Notes: generated by a model from the sequence alone, not told the origin. 64,000 nt of DNA from Symbiodinium kawagutii (GCA_009767595.1 VSDK01001140.1:56068-120067), one strand, 5' to 3'. Counted from the stretch's first letter, positions 1 through 10,119 are shown. A program made the numbers and translations.

Positions 1-510
1 GATCACCTGATCACTGGCGCCGCCAAGCCGCTTCTCAGAAACGGATCTGTCATCGTTGCTGACCGCTGAGCTGACCACTACTGACCACAACTAATGACCA
101 TCAAACCTGACATGACCCTGGGCATGGCTAACAGTTTCATCTGGAGGACCATCATGGCTTTCAGTGACCATCATCTAGCACGTCGCGGGTCAAGAATTGA
201 GGCCCACACATCGCGGGAGGCGCGTCGACGCCTGGTTGGAGTTGATGGTTGGAGTTTGAATGTCTATTGATGGCGGGTGAATAGACCATTGGGTCTCAAA
301 AAAGGGAACCCCAAAATTGGTTGGCTTATTACTAAAAGAAACTCAACAAGGATGATTTAGGGGTACCCCTATTTTGAGAAACCATCGGGACCATCGGGTG
401 TTTCTCAAGTCCAAAAATGACCACCAAATGAAAGGTAGTTACATCCGTATCAATAAATTAATTGTCTCAAGTCATATTATGATGTACCTCCAAATCATCC
501 AGTTGATTAA

Positions 511-563
511 CCATTTATAGTAATCAACCAACCATAACTTGGGGGTTCCTATTTTGAGAAACA
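511..563. repeat. Dispersed flank repeat, left copy
   Basis: The segment starting CCATTTATAGTAATCAACCA resembles 57293-57334, which starts CCATTTATAGCAATAAACCA, in the same orientation with a few substitutions. The two copies lie on opposite sides of the 52 kb block, which suggests that both flanks belong to the same repetitive background. Confidence 0.6.
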
Positions 564-1340
564 CGCAATTGAATCTATTCGAAGGTGAATAATGGTGCTT
601 GGTTGATGCCTGATGAAGAGTTATATAGTTGCTGTCAATTGATGGCTGATTTCTGATGGATGGTTGATAGGTGGTTACGAATCTATGGTTACAGTAAATG
701 ATGGATAAGACAAGGGAGCATAAGCAGTCACCAGATATATGGTTGCATGTGTGGTTCATGATGATGCTTCATGATCGTGAACTGGCCTGGCAATTTGTTG
801 GGTCTGGTCTGGTAAGGTCTAATCCTAGCTTTCAACAACGACCAACACTCATTGACTAATTAAGTGATACATCATGGTTGGTAGTGATGGTTCTTGATGC
901 TTTGGCATTAGTGTCTAGTGATAGTTCTCATGGTGGTTAGTTCCTGAGTAGTTTTTGAAGGGAAAAATCCTTTCACCTGTGAATGGAAAATTGAATTCAT
1001 GTGTGTCCTAACATCGCGCAATAATGGAAAATCTCTTGGTCACGGCTTGGTGGCTCCCCAAAAATCCTCTATATTCCCTCTATAACCCTCTCTAATCCCC
1101 CCATAATCCTCCCCAAAAAAAATCCAAGAAATCCTTAATCCTCCCAGAAAAATTCCAAAAAATCCCCGAAAAATCCTCAAAAATCCCTTAAAAGTGCCAT
1201 GATGCGTATCCATCATGTTCCCATGACGCAGCACTCCGGCCTGGCACTGGCGCTGGAGCCTCGCAGATGAGTTTCTTGGTGTAAGGTGGTTCCCCTAGGG
1301 ATCGTAACTGGTAACATTCACCATGGTTAGTTCGGGATTC

Positions 1341-1362
1341 GTTCAGCTACCTTTTAGGGTTT
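1341..1362. repeat. Short flank repeat, left copy
   Basis: GTTCAGCTACCTTTTAGGGT here matches GTTCAGCTACCTTATAGGGT at 56751-56770 with one mismatch. A shorter version, GGCTACCTTATAGGGTTT, lies at about 56455. Again the copies flank the 52 kb block and are not seen inside it. Confidence 0.5.
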
Positions 1363-1719
1363 ACAACCCTGATTACATTCCACTTATAACCATGGTTAGT
1401 TTTAGGTTTGGCAGTCCTTTTGAACAAAATTGGCTTGCTAAAAAGTAGTCATCATGAGATTTTCGATTGAAACCAACGGCCTATTGGGGATTGTCCAATT
1501 TGTTATTCTATCTAATCAATGATGCTGAATAGACATTGTTGAGATACCACCTTTTGTTAGTAATTGCGAGATTTTCCACATTACATAGGTCCACATACTT
1601 GATTGGTCTGGTTTTTCTGGTGGTAGTGATAGATCTACATACCCAGTGGTTGTGGAAAACCAACAGGTTGAGCGAAATCGTGTCATGATCAAGAAATTTG
1701 TGTATAAATGAATACATTA

Positions 1720-2010
1720 TATATATTAGATAAGACGTTCCGGGCCGGTGAGGGGGGGTCTCTGTAAATGCTCTGGAAAACGATGATTTCTGGCAAAACC
1801 CTCTTTTTTGATGTTTTCACCCAATCCCATGAAAACATCATTTTTTGATGTTTTCAAGGAATTTGCCATTTTTCATGTCTTTGGAAATGCATCAAAACCT
1901 CTTTTTTTACACTTTTCGGCATATTTGCCGAAACCAGGAAAATTGATTTTTTCAATTTTGGCAAAAATAGGAAAAATGAAAAAAACAATGCAAACATCAA
2001 TGTGGCCATG
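1720..2010 (+). repeat. Left inverted repeat of the 52 kb block
   Basis: Read inward, the order is TATATATTAG (1720-1729), GGGCCGGTG (1742-1750), GATGTTTTCA near 1847 and the 20-base core AAACCAGGAAAATTGATTTT (1931-1950). The same anchors occur in the same order on the opposite strand at 53839-53848, 53819-53827, about 53761 and 53642-53661. Spacing is similar: about 188 versus 165 bases between the second and last anchors. The copies are diverged and contain indels. It could alternatively be a dispersed repeat that happens to lie in inverted orientation. Confidence 0.6.
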
Positions 2011-2287
2011 GGCAAAAACATGAGAAAATGGAAAAATTGAAAAAGTGAGAAAAATGGTAAAACAGTAAAACATGTTGTGCGACTGTGTCCTGCGAGTCGG
2101 TAGTAAGTGTTCGACATTGCCATCGGGGAATTGGGCATGCTGCATGCTACGTGTTGGGTGTGGCAATGGGGTAAGTTGGTGTGGTGCATGGCACGGCTTG
2201 GAATCCGGAAACCATCTGGCCATTTGCAATCTCAAAGTTTTCCCAATGATTCTGTGATCCTAGTTTTGTTACTGTTGTTTTGCCGCC

Positions 2288-2782
2288 ATGCTTCGTTGGC
2301 GCCAGCAATGCAATGCGTTGCTCTATGGGGATGATGATGATGATGATGATGAATTTGAAGATGATGATCGCGCAAGCAGCTGCGAGATCAGTGAGATCGT
2401 TGAGAAGCAATGCGATGTTGAGGCAGAGCGATCCGATGTTGATGCTGAGGCAAAACCATCTCCCTCCAGTGAATGGCTCCATGACAAAAACTGGTGGTTC
2501 AAGCCGAAGAAGAGGGTCAACCACCAGGGTTCCAGTCAAGGTTCCAGAAAGAAAAAAGCTGGGTCCGATGCCGATGCTGATGTTGAGGACAAGGGCTACA
2601 CTGATGCGGCCAAGCGATCCACGCATCCTCGCGCCTCCAGTGAATGGCTCCATGACAAAAACTGGTGGTTCAAGTCGGACAAGACAGGCAAGGGTTCCAG
2701 TCAAAGTTCCGGAAGGAAAACATATGTGACAAAAAAGGCAAAAAACAGACGCAGAAACCGGAAGCGCGCTGGACGAAAGTGA
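2288..2782 (+). CDS. Acidic/basic protein with duplicated WLHDKNWWFK segment
   Basis: An ATG-initiated frame of 164 codons. It has an Asp/Glu run near residues 14-27, then two copies of SSEWLHDKNWWFK (about residues 60-72 and 117-129), each followed by basic and Ser-rich residues, and a Lys/Arg-rich tail that could act in nuclear targeting or nucleic-acid binding. The duplication is also visible in the DNA. A second open frame overlaps almost completely but looks less protein-like. Function not recognised. It is the first ORF inside the left inverted repeat. Confidence 0.45.
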   Translation: MLRWRQQCNALLYGDDDDDDDEFEDDDRASSCEISEIVEKQCDVEAERSDVDAEAKPSPSSEWLHDKNWWFKPKKRVNHQGSSQGSRKKKAGSDADADVEDKGYTDAAKRSTHPRASSEWLHDKNWWFKSDKTGKGSSQSSGRKTYVTKKAKNRRRNRKRAGRK

Positions 2783-3224
2783 AGAAGCAGAAGGATTATG
2801 TACAGCAGGTGCAGCAGTGCGACCACCAAAGGTAGTCGGATGCGTGCAGCATTATTTTTGAAACGCAAAACAACTTATTCACGGAAATCTTTGGTGAAGT
2901 GAGGTTTCCATTCTTTAGTTGGCCCCTTGACAAATGGCATGGCGTAGGCACTGGTGAGATGATATGGGCGGTTCGGTTCAGCTTGTTCTTAAGGTTCGGG
3001 GATCCCAGAATCAATGGCAAATGCAGCCATGATATCAGATAAATTTAACTTAACTAATTGAATTTGTTTTTCGTGTGCGGGGAAGGATCAGGTGCGGCTG
3101 GGAAGGTGAGACACCAAACATGCATCACTGCAGCTGCTGCAGCTTGCAATCATATCATCCAGAATCCAGACAGAGAACCCTCCTCACCGGCCAGGAACGA
3201 CTTATCTAATGGGGGGGGGGGCAG

Positions 3225-3372
3225 GGCGTACCTAAAAATGGACAATTACAAGATTCCGGACATCAGTGGACGTTTCCTGCTCTTGTCACATCGCTCGGAG
3301 ACTGCGCCGAGAGGATCAGATGCGGGCAACAAGGAAACAAAACATGCATCGCAACACTGCATCACAATCAAT
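3225..3372 (+). CDS. Possible exon, unknown protein
   Basis: After a G-run and a GCAG acceptor, one frame reads GVPKNGQLQDSGHQWTF and on to GNKTCIATLHH. It looks more protein-like than the longer ATG-type frame across the same DNA. No donor was fixed and the end is arbitrary. Function not recognised. Confidence 0.3.
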
Positions 3373-3963
3373 CATCACTCATCACGACTGAATCGTCGCA
3401 ATTCACAATCATTGACAAATGACGACAAATCATCACTGCATCGCTGCATCACAATTTCACTCACTCCAACCAACATAAATCATCAATCATGTCACATGTC
3501 ATGACATGACAGGACAGGAACATAACATTGCAACCTGGACAAGGAATAACATAGAATTAATTAATTAAGATATCATAAAATGAAATGACTGCAACAAATT
3601 AGAAATTATGAATTATTGTAAATAACTTAGCCGTAGCCTACAACTCAGACTGAGACTGAAACAAACAACCTTACAGCCTGACCTGACCTCGTTGCGGTCC
3701 ATGCCATGCCATGATGGACGACTCCTTCGACGACCCACTGGATTGCATACCGGCCACTGATGGTTTGAGTCTGAGTTTGAGTCTGAGTTTGAGTCTGAGA
3801 CACTTGCTTGCTCTATTATTGCAGTGTAGTGAGTCCAGTCTAGTCTAGTGTAAAAGTCAGCAAAAAAAGTAAAAGTAAAAGTAGCTACTAGACTAGATTC
3901 AGCCAACCGGCAGCCTACTGAAGGCAGTTGCGGCAGTGGTGCTCTTAGACGCACACTTCGCAG

Positions 3964-4069
3964 GGCATCATCTTCGACGTCTTTGACATCGTCTCTGCAG
4001 ACAGCTAGGGCATGCAAAAAGTCTCTTGCGCGGAACCTGAAAGAGTCCAGTCAGAGTTCAGGCGCAACA
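3964..4069 (+). CDS. Exon, Ser/Thr-rich unknown protein
   Basis: A CGCAG acceptor opens a Ser/Thr-rich frame (ASSSTSLTSSLQTARA) that ends at GTGAGT (4070). The next exon at 4139 is in the same frame class, but the intron phase does not fit without a small adjustment. Confidence 0.45.
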
Positions 4070-4138
4070 GTGAGTAGCAAGGACGTTGACAGTGATCTAC
4101 AAGTAGCTTGCTCATTCTTACCCGGCAGGATTGCTGGT

Positions 4139-4264
4139 TCTCACATTCAGACAGTTGCTAGATTTGTTCTTGGTGTGGCAAGTTCGATAGCTGCGAAATG
4201 CCAACTCATGGTGAACTCAGCAGCGGCGCTGACAAAGGAATTGGGTGACACTTGGGCCCAATAA
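4139..4264 (+). CDS. Last exon, Ala/Val-rich helix, unknown protein
   Basis: Starts after CCCGGCAG and reads IAGSHIQTVARFVLGV to a TAA at 4262-4264. It probably ends the gene begun near 3964. The composition suggests an amphipathic helix. Function not recognised. Confidence 0.5.
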   Translation, partial: SHIQTVARFVLGVASSIAAKCQLMVNSAAALTKELGDTWAQ

Positions 4265-5137
4265 GACAACTCACCGCTTTGGCTAAGGAACACATGCTTT
4301 GCCTCAGGTTCCTTCCTTCGGTTTGTGGCATGCATTGAGGTTGCGATGACATGAGAGGATTTTGCAACTGTGTTAACCAGACCGATTGATTGACCCCACT
4401 CAATCCAATCAATAATCGACTGCGAATTGCGATCAATCACCGTTGCCGTACTTGTACCAGCTGCAGCTCCAGATAATTACTCAAGCCTCAAGCTAAGCTA
4501 AGCCACTGACGCTGCGCAATTGTTGACGAGTTCTTATGGGAAAATTTGATGAGGTTTGGTTTCGGGTTACAGCTACAGTCTACAGTTTGATTTGACTCGA
4601 CAATGGTTCGTTCGTCTCGCATTGTCAAGTCATGTGATGAGATGAATTTTGGGCCTGTGACTGACTGACCCTGACATCAGCTCAGGATACGTTCGACGCA
4701 CGATTCATCAGACAGAGCAAACTCAACGTAGCTGACATTTTGCTCACGCAGCAACGTGATTGGACGACCAAGATGGTTTCCTGCTTGCACTTCGGGCCAG
4801 AGTAATGGTGATCAGTGATCAGTGATCAGTGAACCGAACCAGTGATCAGTACTCAGTATGACCTGAAAAGAGTGTGTAGTCTGTAGAGTCTGTAGTGTGT
4901 AAATGAATGCGGTAGTCAGTCAAGTCAAGTCAAGTTTCAGTCAAGTGGGATTCAGGCCGCTGTTTTTTTGCCACTAGCACTACAACTACCGCTACCACTC
5001 ATTGTCAGTATCAGTATCAGTGAAGTATAGTCTAGTATCAGTAACAGTATCAGTGTCAGTGTCAGGGTCAATATCTAATATCTATTTTGATTTCATTTCA
5101 CCCGAGTTCCGACCCAACAGTGTAAGCCGTCTCACAG
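4265..5137. other. Noncoding DNA of stuttered short words
   Basis: No exon supported. Contains runs of GTGATCA (about 4809-4830), GTCAA (4918-4945) and CAGTAT/CAGTGT (5005-5070), typical of introns and spacers throughout this block. Confidence 0.5.
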
Positions 5138-5272
5138 CTTTATCAGGCCAACCGGGAAGATTCGCAGATGCTTCCCACTCTGTACATGACAATTTCTTTG
5201 TGGATGTGGGACGAAACGGACAGGGTGGTGAACCGTGACATGCTGGGGCCTGGGATTCAGGCATTGACGATG
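5138..5272 (+). CDS. Exon, unknown protein
   Basis: After CTCACAG the frame reads LYQANREDSQMLPTLY and continues through WMWDETDRVVNRDML. It ends at a GTCAGT-like donor. A different, longer open frame covers the same DNA but lacks the RNY codon pattern. Function not recognised. Confidence 0.5.
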
Positions 5273-5556
5273 AGTCAGTCAGTCAGTCAGTCACTCAGAA
5301 CTCAGAAGTCATAGAATTTAGAATCCAATCTAGATCTACTCATCTACTGTAGAATTTAGAATTTAGAATCGCAATTCGGCAATTCAATTTTTTCCATCGG
5401 TTCTATTGTCGTCATTGTTTCATTGATCGTCATTGAATTGAATCATCATTGAATCATTGATTCATTGAATTTCATCAAGATTGCGGCCCTGCGTTTCCAC
5501 ACGCCTGAAAGTCTGAAAGCCTTTAGCCTTTAGCCACTTTCGCTCCGCTCTTGCAG

Positions 5557-5661
5557 GAGCAGACTGCTTCAAACACGGCCAGGCAATGTGAAGGTGCAAT
5601 GCTACCTTTTCTACTGGAAGGTTTCACTGCCTCAAAGGCCTTCTTGAAAGCGAGACTTGCA
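5557..5661 (+). CDS. Exon, unknown protein
   Basis: Bounded by TCTTGCAG and a GTGCAT donor, phase 0, reading EQTASNTARQCEGAML and on to FTASKAFLKARLA. It joins in phase to the exon at 5750. The sequence just upstream (TAGCCACTTTCGCTCC) weakly resembles the dinoflagellate spliced leader core. Confidence 0.55.
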
Positions 5662-5749
5662 GTGCATTAGTTGTTGTCAGAGTCAGAGCCAGAGTCAGAG
5701 TCAGAGTCTCTATCATTGCTTTTGAAACATGACCAGTGCCAGATTCCAG

Positions 5750-5851
5750 GGTTCAAGTCCGGGTCCTGGTGAAACCGTGGAAGTGAATGATGATGGGTTA
5801 CGGCAGGTTAAAGTTAAAGGATTGAAACAAAAGCTTTTGAACGTTACTTGA
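5750..5851 (+). CDS. Last exon, unknown protein
   Basis: Follows ATTCCAG in phase 0 with the preceding exon and reads GSSPGPGETVEVNDDG to a TGA at 5849-5851. The charged tail includes a duplicated VKVK. Function not recognised. Confidence 0.55.
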   Translation, partial: GSSPGPGETVEVNDDGLRQVKVKGLKQKLLNVT

Positions 5852-6371
5852 GCCTTTTACTTCTTCAGTCATGTTTGCCACGGCAGTGATGTCAAACAGT
5901 CAAACAGGCCAGGCAAAGGTTGTGAAGGTCATTGATTCAGATTGCGCGTCGACATGTTAGATTTCACCTTTGATATTGCTTGAGGCTTGAGTGAATAGTC
6001 AGAGTCAGACATGACATGTCTTTGGTTTGGTCTTTGTCCGTTTCCTTGCAAGACCCCACTTCACCTGTGAACCCTGGTGTTGCTATGAGAGTTGTGTGTG
6101 TGAGTGTGTGTGTGTCTGCGACTGTGTGATGTGTGTTGGGGTTGAAGTTGCTGGTGGCCGTGGGAGTTTTGGTTTTGAGTTTTGAGCCAAGAGTCAAGAG
6201 TTTCTTATAGGAGAACAACTTATTTACTTTCTCGAGCGTTCTTGCCCTGCCCTGTCCCATGCCCCTTAAGCTTGCTCGGCTCAGCTCATTTTGTTCCCGA
6301 CTGAAGCCATTGGCTATTTGTAGCACCTGTCAAACTTGATCAACTTATAGTAGTGTAGCCTGTAGCCGAGC

Positions 6372-6764
6372 ATGGTCTGCGGAAAGCGGGAGGAGAATGA
6401 CAGGGAAATTCCAGACGAAAGGACCGCAAAGAAGAGAAGGTTCAAGTTCAATGATCCACATCGGCCAAGAGACCTTCCACCACCCGCTCGAGCGTTGGAA
6501 GGTATTTTCCAGCGAAGGCAGGAGCATGCACTTCTCAGCGCATACTTAGCCTTGGAGTACTACATCCAACGAGGGGCAACACTTCTAGAGTACGACTCAG
6601 ATCACAGAAAGGAATGGATTGTGAAGCTTTACACGGAAATGAAAATCATGACGCAGGATCAATTACGTGCTTTCAACTTGGCTGGCCCTTGGGCCTCTGA
6701 GGTGTCCAGATTTAAGCGTGACGCAATTTTGCGCAGCAAGAGGGAATTTCAAAACTCTGGCTAG
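6372..6764 (+). CDS. Intronless 130-residue protein, unknown
   Basis: A complete ATG-to-TAG frame with good codon texture. The N-terminus is basic and charged (TAKKRRFKFNDPHR), the middle is helical (ALLSAYLALEYYIQRG) and the tail is Lys/Arg-rich. It is one of several intact short ORFs in a block where most genes are split into small exons. No family recognised; nuclear or nucleic-acid-binding from its charge is only a guess. Confidence 0.65.
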   Translation: MVCGKREENDREIPDERTAKKRRFKFNDPHRPRDLPPPARALEGIFQRRQEHALLSAYLALEYYIQRGATLLEYDSDHRKEWIVKLYTEMKIMTQDQLRAFNLAGPWASEVSRFKRDAILRSKREFQNSG

Positions 6765-7140
6765 AGCCTAGAGCCCTTGTCGGAACAGTTGTTTGATAGT
6801 GGCTTAGTCGGCTTACTTAGTCGTGTGTCGTGTTGGTGTGTATGTTAGGTCCTGTTAGGTCTCAGTTGAACTCAGTTGGTCACTTTATTTGTTGGGCTGG
6901 GCTTTGCCAAGGGTGTTGGATCCAACAATTTGCCTGATCCTGACATGTCGCTTTCAGTCTTCTCCCTGCGGAAAAGTGGAAAGGGCTGGCTGCGATCTTA
7001 TCATACACTTAGTAGTAGTAGCCTAGTCAGTTCAGTTCAGAGATTACTAGACGGGACGTGACTAGACTGGACTAGACTAGACTAGACTGTGACTAGACTA
7101 GACTCTGTGTACCTGCCACCGCTTGTCATCGTGATCAAAG

Positions 7141-7200
7141 GAAGCAGAAAGGAGCGCGGGCGTCAAACGTGGTCATGCCGGGCCCCCAGAACTATGACAG
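7141..7200 (+). CDS. Exon joined to RCC1-like region
   Basis: Reads KQKGARASNVVMPGPQ and ends GACAG before a GTCAGT donor. Its split codon completes exactly at the next acceptor (7362), giving NYDRPFVAAG across the junction. The start is uncertain; a second frame is open over the same DNA. Confidence 0.5.
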
Positions 7201-7361
7201 GTCAGTGTGGGCAGATGACAGATGACAGATGACAGATGACAGATGAGTCACGAGTCATGAATTTTGCTCAATCACTTAGTCAATTAATTAATTGATTGAA
7301 ATAATTGAACTGAACTGTTGATTGCGGCTAACTCGTCATTTGGCTTGCGTGTGCCCCGCAG

Positions 7362-7407
7362 ACCATTTGTGGCAGCTGGAGCTGTAGCTAGCAAGTTCAA
7401 GGCAATA
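7362..7407 (+). CDS. Short exon before RCC1-like repeats
   Basis: Follows CCCCGCAG and reads PFVAAGAVASKFKAI up to a GTCTAG donor. The split Arg codon with the preceding exon supports the join. Confidence 0.5.
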
Positions 7408-7439
7408 GTCTAGTCAATAGTAGTAGTAGTGCGTTACCG

Positions 7440-7885
7440 TTTGCCGCTATCCTTGCAGATGGGTCGGTCACGGTCGGTTGTCACATGGGGTCCTTTCATG
7501 GGGTCATCATCGGGTCATCCATCATCTTTTGGTGGTGACAGCCGGTGACAGCTCTCAAGTCCAAGATCAACTCCACAGTATGCGGCAGATTATTGCTGCC
7601 GGCAGTGCCTTTGCTGCCATCCATGGGGTTGGATCAGTGGTTACATGGGGCAATGGGCAATCGGGCAATCATGCAATGGGAGGAGATAACTCCGCAGTCC
7701 AAGATCAGCTGAGTGGCATACAGCAGATTCAGGCTACAGGCTTTGCATTCGCTGCAATTCTTGCAGATGGGTCACGGCCACGGTCAGTGTCAGTTGTTTC
7801 CTGGGGCCATCCACTTGCAATCAACAAATGGTGGTGGACCCACCTGGAAATTGCCTCAAGTCCTCGAGCCTCAAGTGATGTGTGA
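7440..7885 (+). pseudogene. RCC1/HERC-like repeats broken by micro-duplications
   Basis: Contains the RCC1-like signature several times: FAAILADGS (7440-7466), VVTWG (7477-7491), SSQVQDQL, AFAAI, GSVVTWG, GGDNSAVQDQL, IQQIQATGFAFAAILADGS and VVSWG. Such repeats fold as a beta-propeller used in protein or chromatin binding. The frame moves 0 to 1 to 2 through two 10-base insertions that duplicate neighbouring sequence (near 7467-7476 and 7543-7552). Larger in-frame stutters occur near 7492, 7646 and 7768. Without unusual RNA processing the reading frame is broken, so I call it a decayed copy. Confidence 0.6.
7815..7860. repeat. Direct repeat flanking foldback copy A, left
   Basis: TTGCAATCAACAAATGG and CCCACCTGGAAATTGCCT occur here and again at 8014-8052, on either side of a foldback element. 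The arrangement looks like a duplicated insertion target or a local duplication. Confidence 0.55.
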
Positions 7886-8000
7886 TGTGCTCTTGATTTG
7901 CTAGGCTTTCTGGCTAGAGATCTTTGGTGGAAAGGCGTCATCATCACGTCTCTCGTGCTAATGATGCCCTTGCACCAAGGGCTCGTGCCAGAAGGCACAC
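7874..8000. repeat. Foldback element, copy A
   Basis: Shares the lead GATGTGCTCTTGATTTGCT and the hairpin arms TTTCTGGC...GTGCCAGAAGGCAC with copies at 49634-49764 and 50333-50466. Arms pair TTCTGGC with GCCAGAA, CTTTGGTG with CACCAAGG and GGCGTCATCA with TGATGCCC, leaving a loop near 7944-7962. This copy is the most diverged of the three. It could be a MITE or a structured small-RNA precursor. Confidence 0.6.
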
Positions 8001-8029
8001 AGATCAGGGCCCTTTGCAATCAACAAATG

Positions 8030-8085
8030 GCGGGCCCACCTGGAAATTGCCTTGAGTTGGCAAGGCCATTTCCAGGTGGGCCCGC
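8030..8085. repeat. Perfect 18-bp inverted repeat
   Basis: GCGGGCCCACCTGGAAAT (8030-8047) is exactly complementary to 8068-8085. Inside, TGCC (8048-8051) pairs with GGCA (8059-8062), leaving a 7-base loop and a short bulge. The left arm lies in the direct repeat shared with 7815-7860. Confidence 0.8.
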
Positions 8086-8207
8086 TTGTGCCTGACAAAA
8101 CGGCATTCTTTGGCACAGCAGACAGAGCGAATTGGTTCAGGGAGGAAAAATGGCCAGCTCAGCCAGCTCTACTGTCAACAGCGCGTTTCCCCTCAAAGGC
8201 AATTTAA
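8076..8207 (+). CDS. Exon, unknown protein
   Basis: After CATTTCCAG the frame reads VGPLVPDKTAFFGTADR and WFREEKWPAQPALLST, stopping at 8205-8207. AAG followed by GCAATT near 8198 would also serve as a GC donor. The acceptor lies within the hairpin arm. Confidence 0.5.
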   Translation: MGPLVPDKTAFFGTADRANWFREEKWPAQPALLSTARFPSKAI

Positions 8208-8482
8208 TTTGATTTATTCATTTGGTAATTTGGTGGTCAATTTGGGTTGGGCTGGGCAACTCTATTGTCAAGTCAAAGTCAAATGTGGAATTTTGAATTT
8301 GTGAGCAAGTGGATTGCTGCCTGGTATTTAATATTTAATTATAAAAATTCATAATTCATAATTCACAAATTATTTGCAAGTGGCAGCATTTGGATTCATT
8401 CGGAACAGATCCCCCCGGCAGCATTCTCTCATTGAATGTGACTCGACTCAACGCGACTGGACTTTCTGGTTTTTTTTTGCAG

Positions 8483-8620
8483 TTTCCCTGCCCTTGCGGG
8501 CTGAGGTCTACTATGGTGCAGCATGGGGAGCTGTCAATTGTGGACCTTGACCCATCGAAAGCCTGGATGCCTCCTTTGGTCGCCAAGGCCAGTCAAAGTC
8601 AAGGCTTTCTGGAAGACAGG
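8483..8620 (+). CDS. Exon, unknown protein
   Basis: A T-run plus GCAG acceptor opens a frame reading ELSIVDLDPSKAWMPP that ends GAAGACAGG before GTCAGT. Another frame (SLPLRAEVYYGAAWG) is plausible for the first half. Confidence 0.45.
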
Positions 8621-8906
8621 GTCAGTCAGGTCAGAGTAGGACAGGGTTAGGTCAGAGTGAATGTGGCTGAATGAATGTGTTTTCAGTTTCAGTCAATTGA
8701 ATTGATTTGAAATTTGAAATAGTTATAGTCATAGTTATAGTTATATTCTTATATTATTATATTATAGTATATTTGAATCTGAATCTGAATCGAATTGTTT
8801 TTTAATTCACAATCAATTAGAATTGTCCGCCGCCCACTGCAGAATTTTTCGATCAGTCAGTCAGTCAATGGAGTTGGTTTCAGTCAGCAGCTAGTCACTC
8901 AGGTAG

Positions 8907-9077
8907 CCACAGGCTGGATTCTGGATGATGCCTGAGGAACCCATCGTGATACCACCTCTTCAGATTCACAGATTGACTGCGGCAGCATTGAGACACGTTA
9001 TGTCCCGGTGGCAGCCGTTGGAAAAGAGGACTGGGGCGGTGGTAGTCCAGGGTTGGGCAGACAAATCACAGATTTGA
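8907..9077 (+). CDS. Exon, unknown protein
   Basis: Reads FWMMPEEPIVIPPLQ then IHRLTAAALRHVMSRW to a TGA at 9075-9077. A second frame in the same DNA (IETRYVPVAAVGKEDW) is also protein-like, so the frame is uncertain. Confidence 0.4.
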   Translation, partial: PQAGFWMMPEEPIVIPPLQIHRLTAAALRHVMSRWQPLEKRTGAVVVQGWADKSQI

Positions 9078-9249
9078 TTGGACAGGCAGAGACATCAAAT
9101 CAATCATCAGAATCATCAATCGTCAACAACCAATTTCAATGATCATTGATCATTAATAAATCAAATTCAAATCAAACTAATCAAATTATCAAATCATCAA
9201 TCAATCAATCAATCAATCAATCGAACTCGAACCGAATCACATCAACAGT

Positions 9250-9354
9250 GCCAGGACTCCTCTCGGAGCTGGGGCAGCTTTCAATGTCAAAATCTTGGTG
9301 GCGGACGGTGCTGCAGCAAACAAAGTTATCAAGAAGGCGGATATTGCCCCTTGA
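9250..9354 (+). CDS. Exon, unknown protein
   Basis: Reads ARTPLGAGAAFNVKIL and VADGAAANKVIKKADIAP up to a TGA. Strong RNY codon pattern; the longer competing frame is Ser/Arg-rich and less likely. Confidence 0.55.
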   Translation, partial: ARTPLGAGAAFNVKILVADGAAANKVIKKADIAP

Positions 9355-9545
9355 TTACTTGATTGACTGACTTGATTAAATTAGATTAGCTTCATATAGC
9401 TTCATTGATTATGATTATGATTCTGATTCCTTTGATTTCGACGTGACATTCCGACATTCCTGAACATTGAATTGTTGAATTTTGAATTGAACTTGATTGG
9501 GATGGGATGACTGTCGGGTTCGTTCGCTTTGTTTTCCTCTCTCAG

Positions 9546-9654
9546 GTTCGATGTTGCAAGCACAATTCTGAAAAGGGCATCCCTGCAACCAACCTTGCCT
9601 GGAGCCACAGTGTCAGAACAGACCTGGCGTTGCGGATCGGCCAATTCTAGAAGG
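9546..9654 (+). CDS. Exon, unknown protein
   Basis: CTCTCAG acceptor and a GGGTTCAC donor region. Two frames look possible: FDVASTILKRASLQPTL and NSEKGIPATNLAWSHS. I cannot decide between them. Confidence 0.4.
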
Positions 9655-10030
9655 GTTCACACTGTTATGGGCCTATGGGCCGTTACGGGTTACGTTTCCT
9701 TTGAAAGTTTGTTTTGCGGCGCCAATGTGGTGCAGGCGGCCGGCATAAGTCATAAGTCATAAGCATCATCATCAGCCACAAGTTAAGTTTAGTCTAGTCT
9801 AGTCTAGTCGTTTAATTATCCAAGTCTCCAAGTCAAATCCAAATCCACCCGGGGCAGGAAAAGAAACATTCGGTATCATGAATCATTAAATTATCATCAA
9901 TCATTACTCGTATCATTCAGTCAGTATTCAGTTAATTCAGTCGTCTTTGAACATGACTAACTAACATGACACTGACATGTCATGTTGCTTGACTTGACAG
10001 TGACAGTGACACAGTGACACATGTTCTGAG

Positions 10031-10119
10031 GCGCTGGAACTCACGTGTATGTGCCATTGCGTGCATCTCTGCAATTCCGATCAGGGGCATCGGCTGGAAC
10101 GGGGGCCCAGCTTTCCTGG
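10031..10119 (+). CDS. Exon, unknown protein
   Basis: After TTCTGAG the best frame reads GTHVYVPLRASLQFRS and SAGTGAQLSW, ending at a GTTTGA donor-like site. Alternative frames here look less regular. Confidence 0.45.

Larger units (their letters stand above)
1..1719. other. Left flank, gene-poor repetitive DNA
   Basis: I see no gene I can support here. The stretch is rich in short words such as GACCATCAT and GGTTGATGG, with a pyrimidine/A-rich run of AAAAATCC-type repeats at about 1050-1195. The same texture returns after 53.85 kb but is absent from 2-53 kb. Two segments recur in the right flank (511-563 and 1341-1362). The short open frames here have no protein-like composition. Confidence 0.6.

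Noticed and set aside
2147..2704. Minus-strand 185-codon frame
   Set aside because: It runs antisense to the duplicated WLHDKNWWFK region and gets its length from that DNA repeat; the + frame has better composition.
5964..6326. Minus-strand 120-codon frame
   Set aside because: It includes translated GTGTGT repeat and has no other support; neighbours are all on the + strand.
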